In this document: piece by piece, positions 55,358-64,000 of the stretch
Layout of the letters: the number at the start of each line of letters is the position of its first letter
Position numbering within the stretch: position 1 is the first letter of the stretch
Assembly: GCF_000383855.1 (NCBI RefSeq)
Contig: NZ_KB912877.1
Location: 1,088,616 to 1,152,615 of the forward strand
Source of the DNA: Methylobacter marinus A45
GTDB taxonomy: Bacteria > Pseudomonadota > Gammaproteobacteria > Methylococcales > Methylomonadaceae
DNA length: 64,000 nt
Reading direction: 5' to 3'
Notes under the pieces: generated by a model
What the model was told of the DNA's origin: nothing
Seen by the model: only the letters and a program-made list of their open reading frames with translations
Database searches by the model: none
Program-made: the position numbers and the translations under genes

Positions 55358-55762
55358 TTACAATTCTTTAAACAGCGACTCCACTTGTCGGGCGGCCCGC
55401 TCACAATCGACAGCAGACCGCTCTACTTGTCGGCGCAAATACAGCCCAATGCGCAACCCTTCGCTGTCGCGGGATGCATATTCATTCAGAGGGGCGCACA
55501 TTTCATGCATATGCTTCTCTGCTTTCAGTATCTTCTTCATATAGCGTGTCGAATCTCCATCATTTTCCAGCGTTAACATCATCACCTCACTGGTAATGGT
55601 GTTTTGTAAACGGAACACATCTTCCACGTAATGCCCAAACTCTTCTCGCGACAACTTATTTTCACCATAGCCCCAAAAAGGTGTCGCACATCCTGACAAA
55701 ACCATCATAAAAACCAGTATGCGGCCATGAAAATTGACCCATTTATTGTTCCATTTTGTCAT
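55358..55762 (-). CDS. Small lipoprotein of unknown function
   Basis: 134-residue predicted lipoprotein. Hydrophobic segment RILVFMMVLSGC with a lipobox (LSGC, cysteine 25) and no other membrane helix. The mature part is helical and charged, with two cysteines (MCAPL and VDCERA) and a C-terminal helix ARQVESLFKEL. I do not recognise a family. The ATG at 55762 is taken; a TTG start at 55792 would add ten residues. Convergent with nadB and divergent from the dynamin-like gene. Confidence 0.65.
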   Translation of the reverse strand: MTKWNNKWVNFHGRILVFMMVLSGCATPFWGYGENKLSREEFGHYVEDVFRLQNTITSEVMMLTLENDGDSTRYMKKILKAEKHMHEMCAPLNEYASRDSEGLRIGLYLRRQVERSAVDCERAARQVESLFKEL

Positions 55763-55971
55763 CCGATTCTTTACACTGCCGTTGAGACTCAATTAGTTAA
55801 TTTATCAATATACTATAAATTCAGTCTATTTTAGCAGGCAAATACATAATCATTAGAAACGATAAAATACTTTTAATATTTTTACTGTTTTTGTATCATC
55901 GGGCTCATGTGAGTGTATACTTTTCCGACTCTAATAGAACTATAAAAACTAACAAACACGGTTTCAATCTG

Positions 55972-57369
55972 ATGGCTGAAAAAACAGTAAGCAAATATTT
56001 GCTCAACCTTGAAAAGAACTTTGCCAGTGACCAGCCGGTATTACAAAAAGCGGCAAAAGTCTTTCATGAGCTTGATCAAATTGAATACGACTTAGGGCTG
56101 CTCAGCAACGATGAGACAACAGCTTGCAAGGATTCCTGGTGGCCTGTCGTCAGCCTGATCGGCGGCAACTCAAGCGCAAAATCCGGATTCATTAACAACT
56201 ATATTGGCCCCGAATACATGCTCTCCGGATTGCAACCGTCGAGCCATAAATTTACCGTCCTGTTGCACAACAATCAATCAACACCAACCATCCTGCCGGG
56301 CACGGCGCTGGATGTTGACCACCGGTATCCGTTCTACCAAATCAGCCGTAAAATTGAACAGCAACAGGAAGGCGAAGGCGACCGCATCAACTCTTACCTG
56401 GAATTAAAAACCCTCAACAGTGAACGCTTAAAAGGCAAGCTGTTTATCGATGCGCCCAATATTAATGCCGTCTCGCCCAATTCAGTTGCTTCGTTGTTGA
56501 CGCGGCATGTTATCGAATGCTCGGATCTGGTTTTAATTTTTACCGATACGTTTGATTCAGCAAACCCGCTGGTTGACGAACTCGTCGAAACCATCATCCG
56601 TCATCAGGATTCCAATAAATTCGTTTACATCATCAATGAGCCCGCGGCAGCGCTGAATCCGGCGCTTAACAATGAAATCATTTCTTCCTGGCAAAGAAAA
56701 CTGTCGGGATTAGGCCTGAATACCGGACAATTTATTGTACTTTCCACCGTGGAAAGTACAGCCAACCCTCAAAACCAGGCCGGTTTTGCCGCGATAGATC
56801 AGCGCATGATCAATGTAGCGTATGACCGTTCATACCGTGTACTGCATTCCCTGGAAAAAAATATCAGGGAAATTGACCACGTCGTGATTCCGGAAGTAAC
56901 AAAAAGCATTGCGCTCTGGAAAGACCGCGTGCACTTTTCCACTTTGCTGATCCTGGGATTTATTGCCACCTTCGCCATTTTCGCTGAAATACAGATGGGA
57001 ATTCTGGATTTATTGATAGATCCGATCATTGGCCCTGCGGTCCTGCTGGTCCTGATTGCAATCATAGTCCCACTGCATATACTCATCAGCAAACTGCAAG
57101 CTAAATTCATCATTCATCAATTAAATGCCAGACAAAAAGAACTTCATTTAATGGAAAATCTGGGCAAGCTATTTGAAAAAAACCTGACCTTTTCGCGCAT
57201 GTTACTGCCGATTACCGAGCCTGCCGGCTGGAACAAAAAGACAAAAGCCCGCTTATCTCAATTAACCGAAAAAACCAAAGAACTGGTTCAGTTATTAAAC
57301 GATAATTTTGGCACTTATAATGATCGGTCATTCACGGACTATTCCGATTCATTGGATTTAACACATTAA
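55972..57369 (+). CDS. Dynamin-like membrane GTPase with altered P-loop
   Basis: 465-residue protein with dynamin-family layout: N-terminal helices, a GTPase-like domain and two membrane helices at about 327-347 and 356-380 (STLLILGFIATFAIFAEI and PAVLLVLIAIIVPLHIL), then a C-terminal coiled coil. The P-loop reads GGNSSAKSGFIN, with Ala in place of the usual Gly before the Lys-Ser; G2-like LQPSSHKFTVL, G3-like LFIDAPNINAV (DAPN instead of DTPG) and G4-like YIINEPAA (N but no D) also deviate. Nucleotide hydrolysis is therefore doubtful. Start at 55972 chosen (MAEKTVSKYLL). 43 bp before a small membrane protein gene. Confidence 0.7.
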   Translation: MAEKTVSKYLLNLEKNFASDQPVLQKAAKVFHELDQIEYDLGLLSNDETTACKDSWWPVVSLIGGNSSAKSGFINNYIGPEYMLSGLQPSSHKFTVLLHNNQSTPTILPGTALDVDHRYPFYQISRKIEQQQEGEGDRINSYLELKTLNSERLKGKLFIDAPNINAVSPNSVASLLTRHVIECSDLVLIFTDTFDSANPLVDELVETIIRHQDSNKFVYIINEPAAALNPALNNEIISSWQRKLSGLGLNTGQFIVLSTVESTANPQNQAGFAAIDQRMINVAYDRSYRVLHSLEKNIREIDHVVIPEVTKSIALWKDRVHFSTLLILGFIATFAIFAEIQMGILDLLIDPIIGPAVLLVLIAIIVPLHILISKLQAKFIIHQLNARQKELHLMENLGKLFEKNLTFSRMLLPITEPAGWNKKTKARLSQLTEKTKELVQLLNDNFGTYNDRSFTDYSDSLDLTH

Positions 57370-57412
57370 TCTAATTTATTAGATTACCCCCTGCATTACG
57401 TCTTATGGATAC

Positions 57413-57910
57413 ATGGCTATTTTAAAGCAATACCTGGCGCTTTGCTGGTTTCAAAGCAACCCGCTTGCGCTGCCCAGGTCGGTTGATTTTTTTAAAAAAA
57501 ATCTTTGGTTCTATTACATCGTTGAATTTTTTATCCAGGTGAATATGATCGACGATCCTGTCGAATCATTTTATGAAGTTACCCTGGAGACAGGATTGAC
57601 CCTTCTCTTTATAGGGACCATGCTGCTCATCAACAAATCCCTGTATGTATTTATCCAAATCGCAACCGCTTTTTTATTTACTGAAAATGTAGTCGCCATT
57701 TTTCTTGTACCGGTGATAGTCTGGCTAACCACCACCGATAGCGCTTTAAGCTATTACACATTTGCCGGCCTGGCCTTATGGCAGTATGCGTTAATCACCT
57801 ATCTGATCCGATGCACCCTATCCATTAATATTCCCGCCGCGATTACTTTATCTTTCCTGTATTTCATATTTACTTACGGTGCCGCCTTTGGCCTGGCACA
57901 AATCATATAG
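57413..57910 (+). CDS. Yip1-like small membrane protein
   Basis: 165-residue inner membrane protein with four to five hydrophobic helices: TLLFIGTMLLINKSLYVFIQIATAF, VVAIFLVPVIVWL, YYTFAGLALWQYALITYLI and IPAAITLSFLYFIFTYGAAFGL. The opening FQSNPLALPRSVDFFKKNLWFYYIVEFFIQ is the pattern of Yip1-type proteins without known function. Probably co-transcribed with the dynamin-like gene; the pair may act together at the membrane, which is inference only. Confidence 0.65.
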   Translation: MAILKQYLALCWFQSNPLALPRSVDFFKKNLWFYYIVEFFIQVNMIDDPVESFYEVTLETGLTLLFIGTMLLINKSLYVFIQIATAFLFTENVVAIFLVPVIVWLTTTDSALSYYTFAGLALWQYALITYLIRCTLSINIPAAITLSFLYFIFTYGAAFGLAQII

Positions 57911-57925
57911 CGACCGCCGACCGTA

Positions 57926-59425
57926 TCAGAATCTGTCCAATTCGGGATGCGCCACCTCGCCGTGATGCACATGCATCGCGCCGAATTCAGCACAGCGATG
58001 TAATGTAGGCACCGCTTTGCCTGGATTAAGCAGGCCTTTTTCATCAAATGCGCTTTTTACAGCATGAAACTGAGTGAGTTCGTTATCGGCAAACTGAATA
58101 CACATATGGTTGATCTTCTCGACACCCACCCCATGTTCACCGGTAATCGTCCCGCCTAATTCAACGCTCAGTTTCAGGATCTCGCCGCCAAGCTGCTCGG
58201 CTTTTTCCAGCTCCCCTTCATGATTGGCATTATACAGAATCAAAGGATGCAGATTGCCGTCGCCGGCATGAAAAACATTCGCAACGGCCAGGCCGTATTT
58301 TTCAGATAAGCCACTGATATTTTTCAGCATTTCTGCCAGAAAGCGCCTGGGGATCGTACCATCCATACAATAATAATCCGGCGACATACGTCCGGCCGCG
58401 GGAAATGCCGACTTGCGGCCTGCCCACATTTTTTGCCTTTCATGCTCCGATTGAGCAATCTTGACCTCTACCGCCCCGCTGTCCGTTAACAAGGCCACCG
58501 CTTTGTCCAGTTCTTCTTCGACCTGCTGCCGTGTGCCATCCAACTCGCATAGCAGTATTGCCTCTGCGTTTTTAGGGTAACCGGCATGAATAAAGTCTTC
58601 GACTGCCTGAATCGCCGCCTTGTCCATCATCTCCAGTCCGGCAGGAATCAAACCGGCCGCAATAATTTCCGCAACCGCCTGACCGGCCTTTTCGATATCG
58701 TCAAAAGCTGCGAGCACAACCTTCGCCTTTTCCGGAATCGGCAACAGCTTAACCGTTACCTCAACAATAATGCCCAGCATGCCCTCCGAGCCAACCATTA
58801 ACGCCAGCAAATCCAGCCCGGCACTGTCCAGGCCATGCGAGCCGATAGTGACCAGTTCGCCATCCATGGTCAGCATTTTCACGCGCAGAATATTATGTGT
58901 CGTCAATCCGTACTTAAGGCAGTGCACGCCGCCCGAATTTTCAGCGACATTGCCGCCGATCGTGCAGGCAATCTGCGACGAAGGATCCGGCGCATAATAC
59001 AGCCCGAAAGGCGCAACCGCCTGTGAAATGGCCAGATTGCGCACGCCCGGCTGCACGACAGCCAGGCGGTTGGCGATATCGATTTCAAGCATGCGGTTAA
59101 GCTTGGCCAGACTCAGCAAAACACCATTCGCCAGCGGCATAGCACCGCCGGCCAACCCCGTGCCCGCACCTCTGGCGACTACCGGCACGTCCAATTGATA
59201 GCAGAAGCGCACGATGCGCTGAATCTGCTCGATCGTCTCGGGCAACACGACCAGCCAGGGCAAGCAGCGATAAGCCGACAGGCCATCACATTCGAACGGC
59301 TTTAAAGCTTCCTTTTCAAAAATTATCGATGCCTGCGGTAAAAATGTTTTAAATTCCTTGATCAGTACCATACGGTCAATCTGATGCCGAATTGTTTCCG
59401 ATGCATGCGGCTGAATTGTTATCAT
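57926..59425 (-). CDS. glcD: Glycolate oxidase FAD-binding subunit GlcD
   Basis: 499-residue FAD-linked oxidase (PCMH type). FAD-binding motifs VARGAGTGLAGGAMPLANGVLLSLAKLN, PDPSSQIACTIGGNVAENSGGVHCLKYGLTTHNIL and LMVGSEGMLGIIVEVTVKLLP; C-terminal metal-site helix FHAGDGNLHPLILYN and GTITGEHGVGVEKI. Works with GlcE and GlcF to oxidise glycolate to glyoxylate; these are not in the window, so a stand-alone D-lactate or glycolate dehydrogenase is also possible. Convergent with the Yip1-like gene. Confidence 0.9.
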   Translation of the reverse strand: MITIQPHASETIRHQIDRMVLIKEFKTFLPQASIIFEKEALKPFECDGLSAYRCLPWLVVLPETIEQIQRIVRFCYQLDVPVVARGAGTGLAGGAMPLANGVLLSLAKLNRMLEIDIANRLAVVQPGVRNLAISQAVAPFGLYYAPDPSSQIACTIGGNVAENSGGVHCLKYGLTTHNILRVKMLTMDGELVTIGSHGLDSAGLDLLALMVGSEGMLGIIVEVTVKLLPIPEKAKVVLAAFDDIEKAGQAVAEIIAAGLIPAGLEMMDKAAIQAVEDFIHAGYPKNAEAILLCELDGTRQQVEEELDKAVALLTDSGAVEVKIAQSEHERQKMWAGRKSAFPAAGRMSPDYYCMDGTIPRRFLAEMLKNISGLSEKYGLAVANVFHAGDGNLHPLILYNANHEGELEKAEQLGGEILKLSVELGGTITGEHGVGVEKINHMCIQFADNELTQFHAVKSAFDEKGLLNPGKAVPTLHRCAEFGAMHVHHGEVAHPELDRF

Positions 59426-59454
59426 AAGTCGTCGCCAATTAATGAGAGCCAGCC

Positions 59455-60024
59455 ATGCATTGTGTCAAATCGACACGAACAATAGAAGATACCATCAAAA
59501 AATCCCGCTTCATCGGCGTGATTGTTCCGTGCGACAGTGAAAACGAGGCAGTGCAAAACCTTAAAAAACTATACGCCGAACATCCCAACGCCAATCACAT
59601 CGCTTTCGCTTACCGCATCAAGACCGACCAAGGCTTCGTCAGCCGCTTCCATGATGCGGGCGAACCCGCCGGCACGGCCGGGAAACCGATTTTCCAGCAT
59701 ATTGAAGGCAAGCAACTGATCAATGTATTGATTGCCGTGATCCGCTATTTCGGCGGTATCAAACTGGGCGCGGGCGGATTGACGCGGGCTTACGGCAATA
59801 GCGCCAAAAGCGCGATTGAGGCGGCGGAAATCCATCCGTATGTGGAACAGGCCAAAATCCGATTAACGCTGGATTACAGCCAAATGCAGCCGCTCGAATA
59901 TCAACTGAAAAAACTCGATGGCCGGATTGTGGAACAGGATTTTGCCGAACAGATTAAACTGCTGATTGAATTGCCCGCCGACAATGTGGAGACATTGTTG
60001 CAGAGCTTTCCCGGAAATGTTTGA
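59455..60024 (+). CDS. yigZ: YigZ/IMPACT family protein
   Basis: 189-residue cytosolic protein. The IMPACT domain has the marks KSRFIGVIVPCDSENEAVQNL, HIAFAYRI, DAGEPAGTAGKPIFQ and the strong signature VIRYFGGIKLGAGGLTRAYGNSAK (about 96-119). The C-terminal small domain is of the elongation-factor-like type (IRLTLDYSQMQPLEYQL). Members bind RNA or ribosomes; the exact role is unclear. Divergent from glcD, 29 bp apart. Confidence 0.9.
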   Translation: MHCVKSTRTIEDTIKKSRFIGVIVPCDSENEAVQNLKKLYAEHPNANHIAFAYRIKTDQGFVSRFHDAGEPAGTAGKPIFQHIEGKQLINVLIAVIRYFGGIKLGAGGLTRAYGNSAKSAIEAAEIHPYVEQAKIRLTLDYSQMQPLEYQLKKLDGRIVEQDFAEQIKLLIELPADNVETLLQSFPGNV

Positions 60025-60030
60025 CGTTCC

Positions 60031-60741
60031 CTATTCAGGCTCAAAAATTGTCCGATAAGAGACATACATCAGGGTTGAAACCAATACATATAAAAACGGC
60101 GTCAACAAAGGCATCATACCGCCGCCGATGAACACCACGACAAACACGAACCCCAACAGTTTATACATGGCATTCTGGTGCCGGGTCACGGCCTTATTGC
60201 CCTGTACCTTTGCCTGGCTCCAGGTATAGTCCTTAAACAGCATCAACGGGTAACTGAACCAACTGGCAAACGTGGTCAGCATCAACAGCACAAAAATAAG
60301 CGTCACGATTGCCGAGGAATAAAGCCACCCCGCCAGCTGGCGCAATGATTTATCGGCCATGTTTTCAGGCGTCAACTCCCAATAAAAGAAGAACTGGACT
60401 ATTTTCTCCCATTCCCCGGTATAAACATTGGCAACCAATCTGAACACAAACCAGCAAATCAGGATGCTGACAGCCGCCAGCACGGCCAACGGCAGGCTTT
60501 TATTGACAGCCCAATAAAAGCCGACCGAATGTCCGGCCGAATTTTTCAAATCGGTATATTTTGCCATGCCGACGCCGACAAACAGACTCGTCACCGACAG
60601 AAAAACCCCCAGAGCCAGCGATATACGCCCGACGCCTAACAGTAGCGCGATAAACAGCATGTATCCGATCCAGATCAGAGGCGTGCGGCTGATCAGCCAT
60701 AAAGCCTGACTGAGCCAGCCGCTGAAGCTTGTCCGTTTCAC
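60031..60741 (-). CDS. BPSS1780-like membrane protein
   Basis: 236-residue inner membrane protein with six hydrophobic helices, among them [28 protein letters not shown] and [35 protein letters not shown]. The opening [23 protein letters not shown] is the usual start of the BPSS1780 family. No function known. It overlaps trpS by 4 bp, so the two are translationally coupled. Confidence 0.75.
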   Translation of the reverse strand: MKRTSFSGWLSQALWLISRTPLIWIGYMLFIALLLGVGRISLALGVFLSVTSLFVGVGMAKYTDLKNSAGHSVGFYWAVNKSLPLAVLAAVSILICWFVFRLVANVYTGEWEKIVQFFFYWELTPENMADKSLRQLAGWLYSSAIVTLIFVLLMLTTFASWFSYPLMLFKDYTWSQAKVQGNKAVTRHQNAMYKLLGFVFVVVFIGGGMMPLLTPFLYVLVSTLMYVSYRTIFEPE

Positions 60742-61751
60742 GCCGATATCCGTGAAATACCGACGGCCTGGCGCAATTCCTTGATAAAAGGCACGCTGAT
60801 CTCACGCGCTTTTTCGGCGCCTTCCCGCAATTGCTGTTCAATATGCTCCGGCGCCTGCATCAAAGCCTCATAGCGGTCTCTCGCCGGTGCAACCTGCTGA
60901 TTGATATATTCGAACAAGATCTGTTTCATCTCACCCCATCCGATCCCGTCCGCATAGCGCTGCCGAATCTGGGCCACTTCCGACGGCGTGGCAAAGGCCC
61001 GGTAAATGCTAAAAAGTGTACAGGTTTCCGGATCCTTGGGTTCGCCGGGTTCCTGGGAATTGGTCTTGATTTTGTTAATCAGCTTTCTTAATTTTTTCTC
61101 GGGCTCGAACAAGGGAATGGTATTGTTATAACTCTTGCTCATTTTGCGTCCATCAAGCCCCGCCAGGGTTGCGGCATTGTCATCGATGACGGCTTCGGGC
61201 AAGACAAAATGCTCGCCGTAAAGATGATTGAACCGTCCGGCGATATCCCTGGCCATTTCAATGTGTTGAATCTGGTCTTTGCCGACCGGCACTTTGTGCG
61301 CGTTAAACATCAGGATATCGGCGGCCATTAAAATCGGATAACTGAACAAGCCCATGGTCACGCCTTTGTCGGGATCCTTCTCGCCGCCCTCCTCATTCTC
61401 GGCAACCGCCGCCTTATAGGCATGCGCCCTGTTCATCAATCCCTTTGCCGTTACACAGGTCAGCATCCAGGTCAGTTCCATAATCTCGGGCACATCGGAT
61501 TGCCGATAAAACACGGCGTTTGAAGTATCCAGCCCCAAGGCCAGCCAGGTCGCGGCGATTTCCAGGCTGGATTGGCGGACCCGCTCCGGCTCGTGGCATT
61601 TAATCAGTGCATGATAGTCGGCAAGGAAATAAAACGGCGAAACATTAGGATCTTTGCTGGCTGCAATCGCCGGCCTGATGGCGCCGACATAATTGCCCAA
61701 GTGGGGCGTACCCGTGGTAGTAATTCCTGTAAGAATTGTTGCTTTTGTCAT
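60738..61751 (-). CDS. trpS: Tryptophanyl-tRNA synthetase
   Basis: 337-residue class I aminoacyl-tRNA synthetase. HIGH-type motif TPHLGNY (15-21) and the KMSKS motif [10 protein letters not shown]; other family segments [38 protein letters not shown] and [12 protein letters not shown]. Length as in standard bacterial TrpS. Followed by the small membrane protein with a 4-bp overlap. The 200 bp upstream up to the PilZ gene hold no gene. Confidence 0.97.
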   Translation of the reverse strand: MTKATILTGITTTGTPHLGNYVGAIRPAIAASKDPNVSPFYFLADYHALIKCHEPERVRQSSLEIAATWLALGLDTSNAVFYRQSDVPEIMELTWMLTCVTAKGLMNRAHAYKAAVAENEEGGEKDPDKGVTMGLFSYPILMAADILMFNAHKVPVGKDQIQHIEMARDIAGRFNHLYGEHFVLPEAVIDDNAATLAGLDGRKMSKSYNNTIPLFEPEKKLRKLINKIKTNSQEPGEPKDPETCTLFSIYRAFATPSEVAQIRQRYADGIGWGEMKQILFEYINQQVAPARDRYEALMQAPEHIEQQLREGAEKAREISVPFIKELRQAVGISRISA

Positions 61752-61949
61752 TCGATCATACTCAAGTCCAGTTGTGTTTGGTGTACCATATTACATAAAT
61801 TCAGACTAATATCCAGTAGCGCAACTCAATTAATAATCCCGCTAGAAATCATCACGCACCTGTGTACTTTTTATAGTACACTGCGCCGCTAAAGCTATGC
61901 GACTCATAGTAAACACAACAACCAATACTATTTGGCAGGGGGAAATCAT

Positions 61950-62249
61950 ATGATGGAATATGATGAAAAACGCAACTACATTCGCATGGAGGTAGACTGT
62001 GACATTACCTATAAACTGGCCGACTCGAATGAACATTACCACGGCCGCTGCACCTCTATCAGCGGTGCCGGCGTATCATTTATCGCCGACCGGCCTTTTG
62101 ACCCGGGTAAAGCCATGGAGATCAATGTAGTCCCTCAAAATACGGTAACGCCGCCGATGACGGCTTTTATCGAGGTGGTCAGAAGTACCAAACGCGACAA
62201 CGAGCGCTACGAAATTGCCGCTACCATTAAAAGCATAAAAGGGGATTAG
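61950..62249 (+). CDS. PilZ domain protein
   Basis: 99-residue single PilZ domain, a likely cyclic di-GMP receptor. The c-di-GMP motif RxxxR is present as RNYIR near the N terminus (EKRNYIRMEVDCDI), and the second motif, D/NxSxxG in others, is SISGAG (TSISGAGVSF). GGCAGGGGG lies 8 nt before ATG 61950; ATG 61953 is equally usable. It could link c-di-GMP to motility or adhesin release, but its partners cannot be told here. Confidence 0.88.
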   Translation: MMEYDEKRNYIRMEVDCDITYKLADSNEHYHGRCTSISGAGVSFIADRPFDPGKAMEINVVPQNTVTPPMTAFIEVVRSTKRDNERYEIAATIKSIKGD

Positions 62250-62287
62250 TCTCCTTTGCCATTGAAAACCCTTACAGCTGTTTAATT

Positions 62288-62692
62288 ATGTTTACAATTA
62301 CCAAAGAGGTCTATTTTTGCTACGGCCACCGGTTAATGAATCATCCGGGCAAATGCCGAAACCTGCATGGCCATAGTGTCAAAGCCTCGATCTCCATACA
62401 ACGGGAGCAACTTAACGAGCAAGGCATGGTCTGTGATTTTTCCGATATCAAAGACTGCGTTGAAAGCTATATCGATCAGCACCTTGATCATAATTTTCTA
62501 CTGCATCAGGATGATCCGATCATCCCCATGCTGGTTGAAAATAACGAGCGTTTCCTCGCACTGGCCGAACACCCTACCGCCGAAGTGCTAAGTAAAATGA
62601 TTTATCAACATTTGAAACAGGCAGGCTTTAACGTTGCCCAGGTCGTACTATGGGAGACGGCCAGCGCCTATGCCTGCTATAGTGAAAATTGA
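62288..62692 (+). CDS. queD: 6-pyruvoyl-tetrahydropterin synthase-family protein (QueD-like)
   Basis: 134-residue zinc enzyme of the PTPS/QueD family, which makes 6-carboxy-tetrahydropterin for queuosine. Zinc-binding histidines in CYGHRLM and NLHGHSV, catalytic cysteine in GKCRNLHGH, and DFSDIKDCVESYIDQHLDHNFLL; the ending ETASAYACYSEN contains the conserved Glu. Overlaps the TTG-start reading of the DUF1249 gene, so the two are probably co-transcribed. Confidence 0.88.
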   Translation: MFTITKEVYFCYGHRLMNHPGKCRNLHGHSVKASISIQREQLNEQGMVCDFSDIKDCVESYIDQHLDHNFLLHQDDPIIPMLVENNERFLALAEHPTAEVLSKMIYQHLKQAGFNVAQVVLWETASAYACYSEN

Positions 62693-62700
62693 TATCCGTT

Positions 62701-63153
62701 ATGGGCTTTCTCAATCCAATCAACAAGTCATTCTGCCTGGAACAAGTCTGTGCCTCCAACTACCACAAACTGTTTCAGCTGATTCCCGATCTGTTGGCTT
62801 TTAAGGAAAAAGCCATTGGCCTCGCACCTGACAAATCGACGCTGCATCTGGAAATCATCGAACGCACACCGTACACCATGACGGTGGACCTGAGCCATTG
62901 CTTCAGGAAAAGTCCCAATGAACTTCTGGAGCCTGCCGTAAAAATAAGGATTTATCTTGATGCTCAACTCGCGGAAGTATTGAGCGACCATGCACGCGAA
63001 AGCGTGCCGCAAACCTTTAAAGACCCGGGATTGAGCCAGGAAATCATGAATTACAAATGGCGCTTGAACTATTTTCTGCAAAAATGGCTGGACCATTGTT
63101 TAAAACACCACTATCAGTTCAGTAACAAGCCGATCGCAGAAGCCCTGGCTTAA
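62701..63153 (+). CDS. DUF1249 protein
   Basis: 150-residue protein of the DUF1249 family, of unknown function. The opening ICLEQVCASNYHKLFQLIPDL-type stretch (CLEQVCASNYHKLFQLIPDL), ERTPYTMTVDLSHCF, VKIRIYLDAQLAEVL and the C-terminal KWRLNYFLQKWLDHCLKHHYQF fit. ATG at 62701 is preferred to TTG at 62689. Follows queD by 8 bp. Confidence 0.8.
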   Translation: MGFLNPINKSFCLEQVCASNYHKLFQLIPDLLAFKEKAIGLAPDKSTLHLEIIERTPYTMTVDLSHCFRKSPNELLEPAVKIRIYLDAQLAEVLSDHARESVPQTFKDPGLSQEIMNYKWRLNYFLQKWLDHCLKHHYQFSNKPIAEALA

Positions 63154-63213
63154 TCTTTCTTTACACTCGCTGAAGCTTTACCCCTGTAATAGATTTTTAC
63201 AATATCCTTCGCC

Positions 63214-64000
63214 ATGCGCAGAAAAAAACAGACCCTAAACTGGCTTATATTACTGCCGATCCTATTTCGCCTTGGCCGCAAGCATCCCGTTCTGTTGCTG
63301 TTGATAATCGCAGTCGGGGCGGGCGGCTATGCTTATGAAGTCAAAATCGCCCGCCCGGCGCTGCTGTTTCAAGGTACTCCCGAGCCCTTGGATGCGACAA
63401 ACCACGAGACCTGGTTCCGGATATTGCGCAATGACGGATTTATTTTGGGTTACTCGGATTTGCGCGGCAATCCTTTATGGGTGGAATACGCGCTCACCCC
63501 TGCCCCTGAAGACACGCCGTCATTAAAACGCCCCAACCGTTTCGAAACGGACTGGCGCAGTATTAACCGTGTCAGTCATGACAGCTATCTGCAGAGCGGC
63601 TACGACCGTGGTCATATGGCGCCGAATTACGCCATCAGCCGCCTGTACGGCAAACAGGCGCAAGCGGACAGCTTTTTGATGACCAACATCAGCCCGCAAA
63701 AGTCCAAACTGAACCAGCGCGTCTGGCAGCGCCTGGAGGAAGTCGAAATCCAGCATTTCGCCAAAATATTCGGCAAAGTCTGGGTGATTACAGGACCGGT
63801 ATTCACCGGAACCGTCGAGCGATTGCCGTCGGCCTGGACAGTGGAAATACCGGATGCCTTTTACAAGATTTATATTGCCGAGCCCCGTCCTGGCGCCCGC
63901 CCTGTCGCACTGGGCTTTTTAATACCGCAGACGGTCAAAGGCAAGGAACCTTTGATGCAATTCGTGACGTCTGTCGATCATATAGAAGCGCAAACCGGCC
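63214..64000 (+). CDS. DNA/RNA non-specific endonuclease (NucA type, partial)
   Basis: 262 residues of an open frame that runs off the right edge. One N-terminal hydrophobic anchor (about 26-40, VLLLLIIAVGAGGYAYE) after a basic start (MRRKKQ). The nuclease active-site motif DRGHMAPN (131-138) and the downstream MTNISPQKSKLNQRVW (156-171, Mg-binding Asn) identify the beta-beta-alpha-metal family. Probably membrane-anchored in the periplasm, where it would degrade nucleic acid for nutrition or DNA uptake; this is inference. Confidence 0.88.
   Translation, partial: MRRKKQTLNWLILLPILFRLGRKHPVLLLLIIAVGAGGYAYEVKIARPALLFQGTPEPLDATNHETWFRILRNDGFILGYSDLRGNPLWVEYALTPAPEDTPSLKRPNRFETDWRSINRVSHDSYLQSGYDRGHMAPNYAISRLYGKQAQADSFLMTNISPQKSKLNQRVWQRLEEVEIQHFAKIFGKVWVITGPVFTGTVERLPSAWTVEIPDAFYKIYIAEPRPGARPVALGFLIPQTVKGKEPLMQFVTSVDHIEAQTG

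Overview
The window is a chromosomal segment of a flagellated gammaproteobacterium. This is supported by the conserved blocks ffh / rpsP-rimM-trmD-rplS with divergent ypjD, algU-mucA-mucB-mucD-lepA-lepB-DUF4845-rnc-era-recO-pdxJ, and dnaB-alr, and by Pseudomonas-like flagellar genes with sigma-54 and sigma-28 promoters. Protein texture and dispersed small inverted-repeat elements suggest a type I methanotroph (Methylococcales), but no methane-oxidation gene is present, so that placement is only an inference. No prophage, insertion sequence with transposase, rRNA or CRISPR array was seen.

Layout. 1-2455: flagellar genes flgC (cut by the window edge) and flgB on the minus strand, divergent from flgA, flgM and flgN; tRNA-Arg(CCT) follows. 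2841-5638: two convergent DEAD-box helicases, RhlE and DbpA. 6060-8225: an LpxA-type acyltransferase, XerD, and a frameshifted DNA-alkyl methyltransferase. 8365-11775: ribosome and SRP genes. 13187-19609: late flagellar genes, fliC2, fliC1, flaG, fliD, fliS, fliT (transcribed in that order). 19892-22993: an isolated soxB with a beta-CASP nuclease. 23082-29935: a 1978-residue LapA-like RTX adhesin preceded by a small protein resembling a type I secretion tail and a receiver-only regulator.

30089-32623: alr and dnaB. 33217-35869: a Clp1/Grc3-type polynucleotide kinase fused to an RNase Z-type nuclease, followed by a DUF2452 gene. 36198-40456: tRNA-Ser(GGA), uup, a cinA relative with a degenerate C-terminal domain, and an AEC transporter. 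40597-43205: pyrF, then a membrane protein with a HCxGMCG motif coupled to a sigma-54 activator that has no input domain. 43536-53556: the large pdxJ-to-algU minus-strand block, in which mucB is broken at a run of six C. 53717-64000: nadB, a lipoprotein, a dynamin-like GTPase with a membrane partner, glcD, a YigZ protein, trpS, a PilZ protein, queD, a DUF1249 gene and a truncated DNA/RNA endonuclease.

How it fits together. The flagellar genes show a readable promoter hierarchy: sigma-54 sites before flgB, flgA and one flagellin, and near-perfect sigma-28 sites before flgM and the other flagellin. The adhesin, its LapG-type cleavage site, the PilZ protein and the AlgU/Muc envelope-stress system point to a switch between swimming and attachment. 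The most unusual single gene is the kinase-RNase Z fusion, which looks like a one-protein RNA end-processing or repair enzyme.
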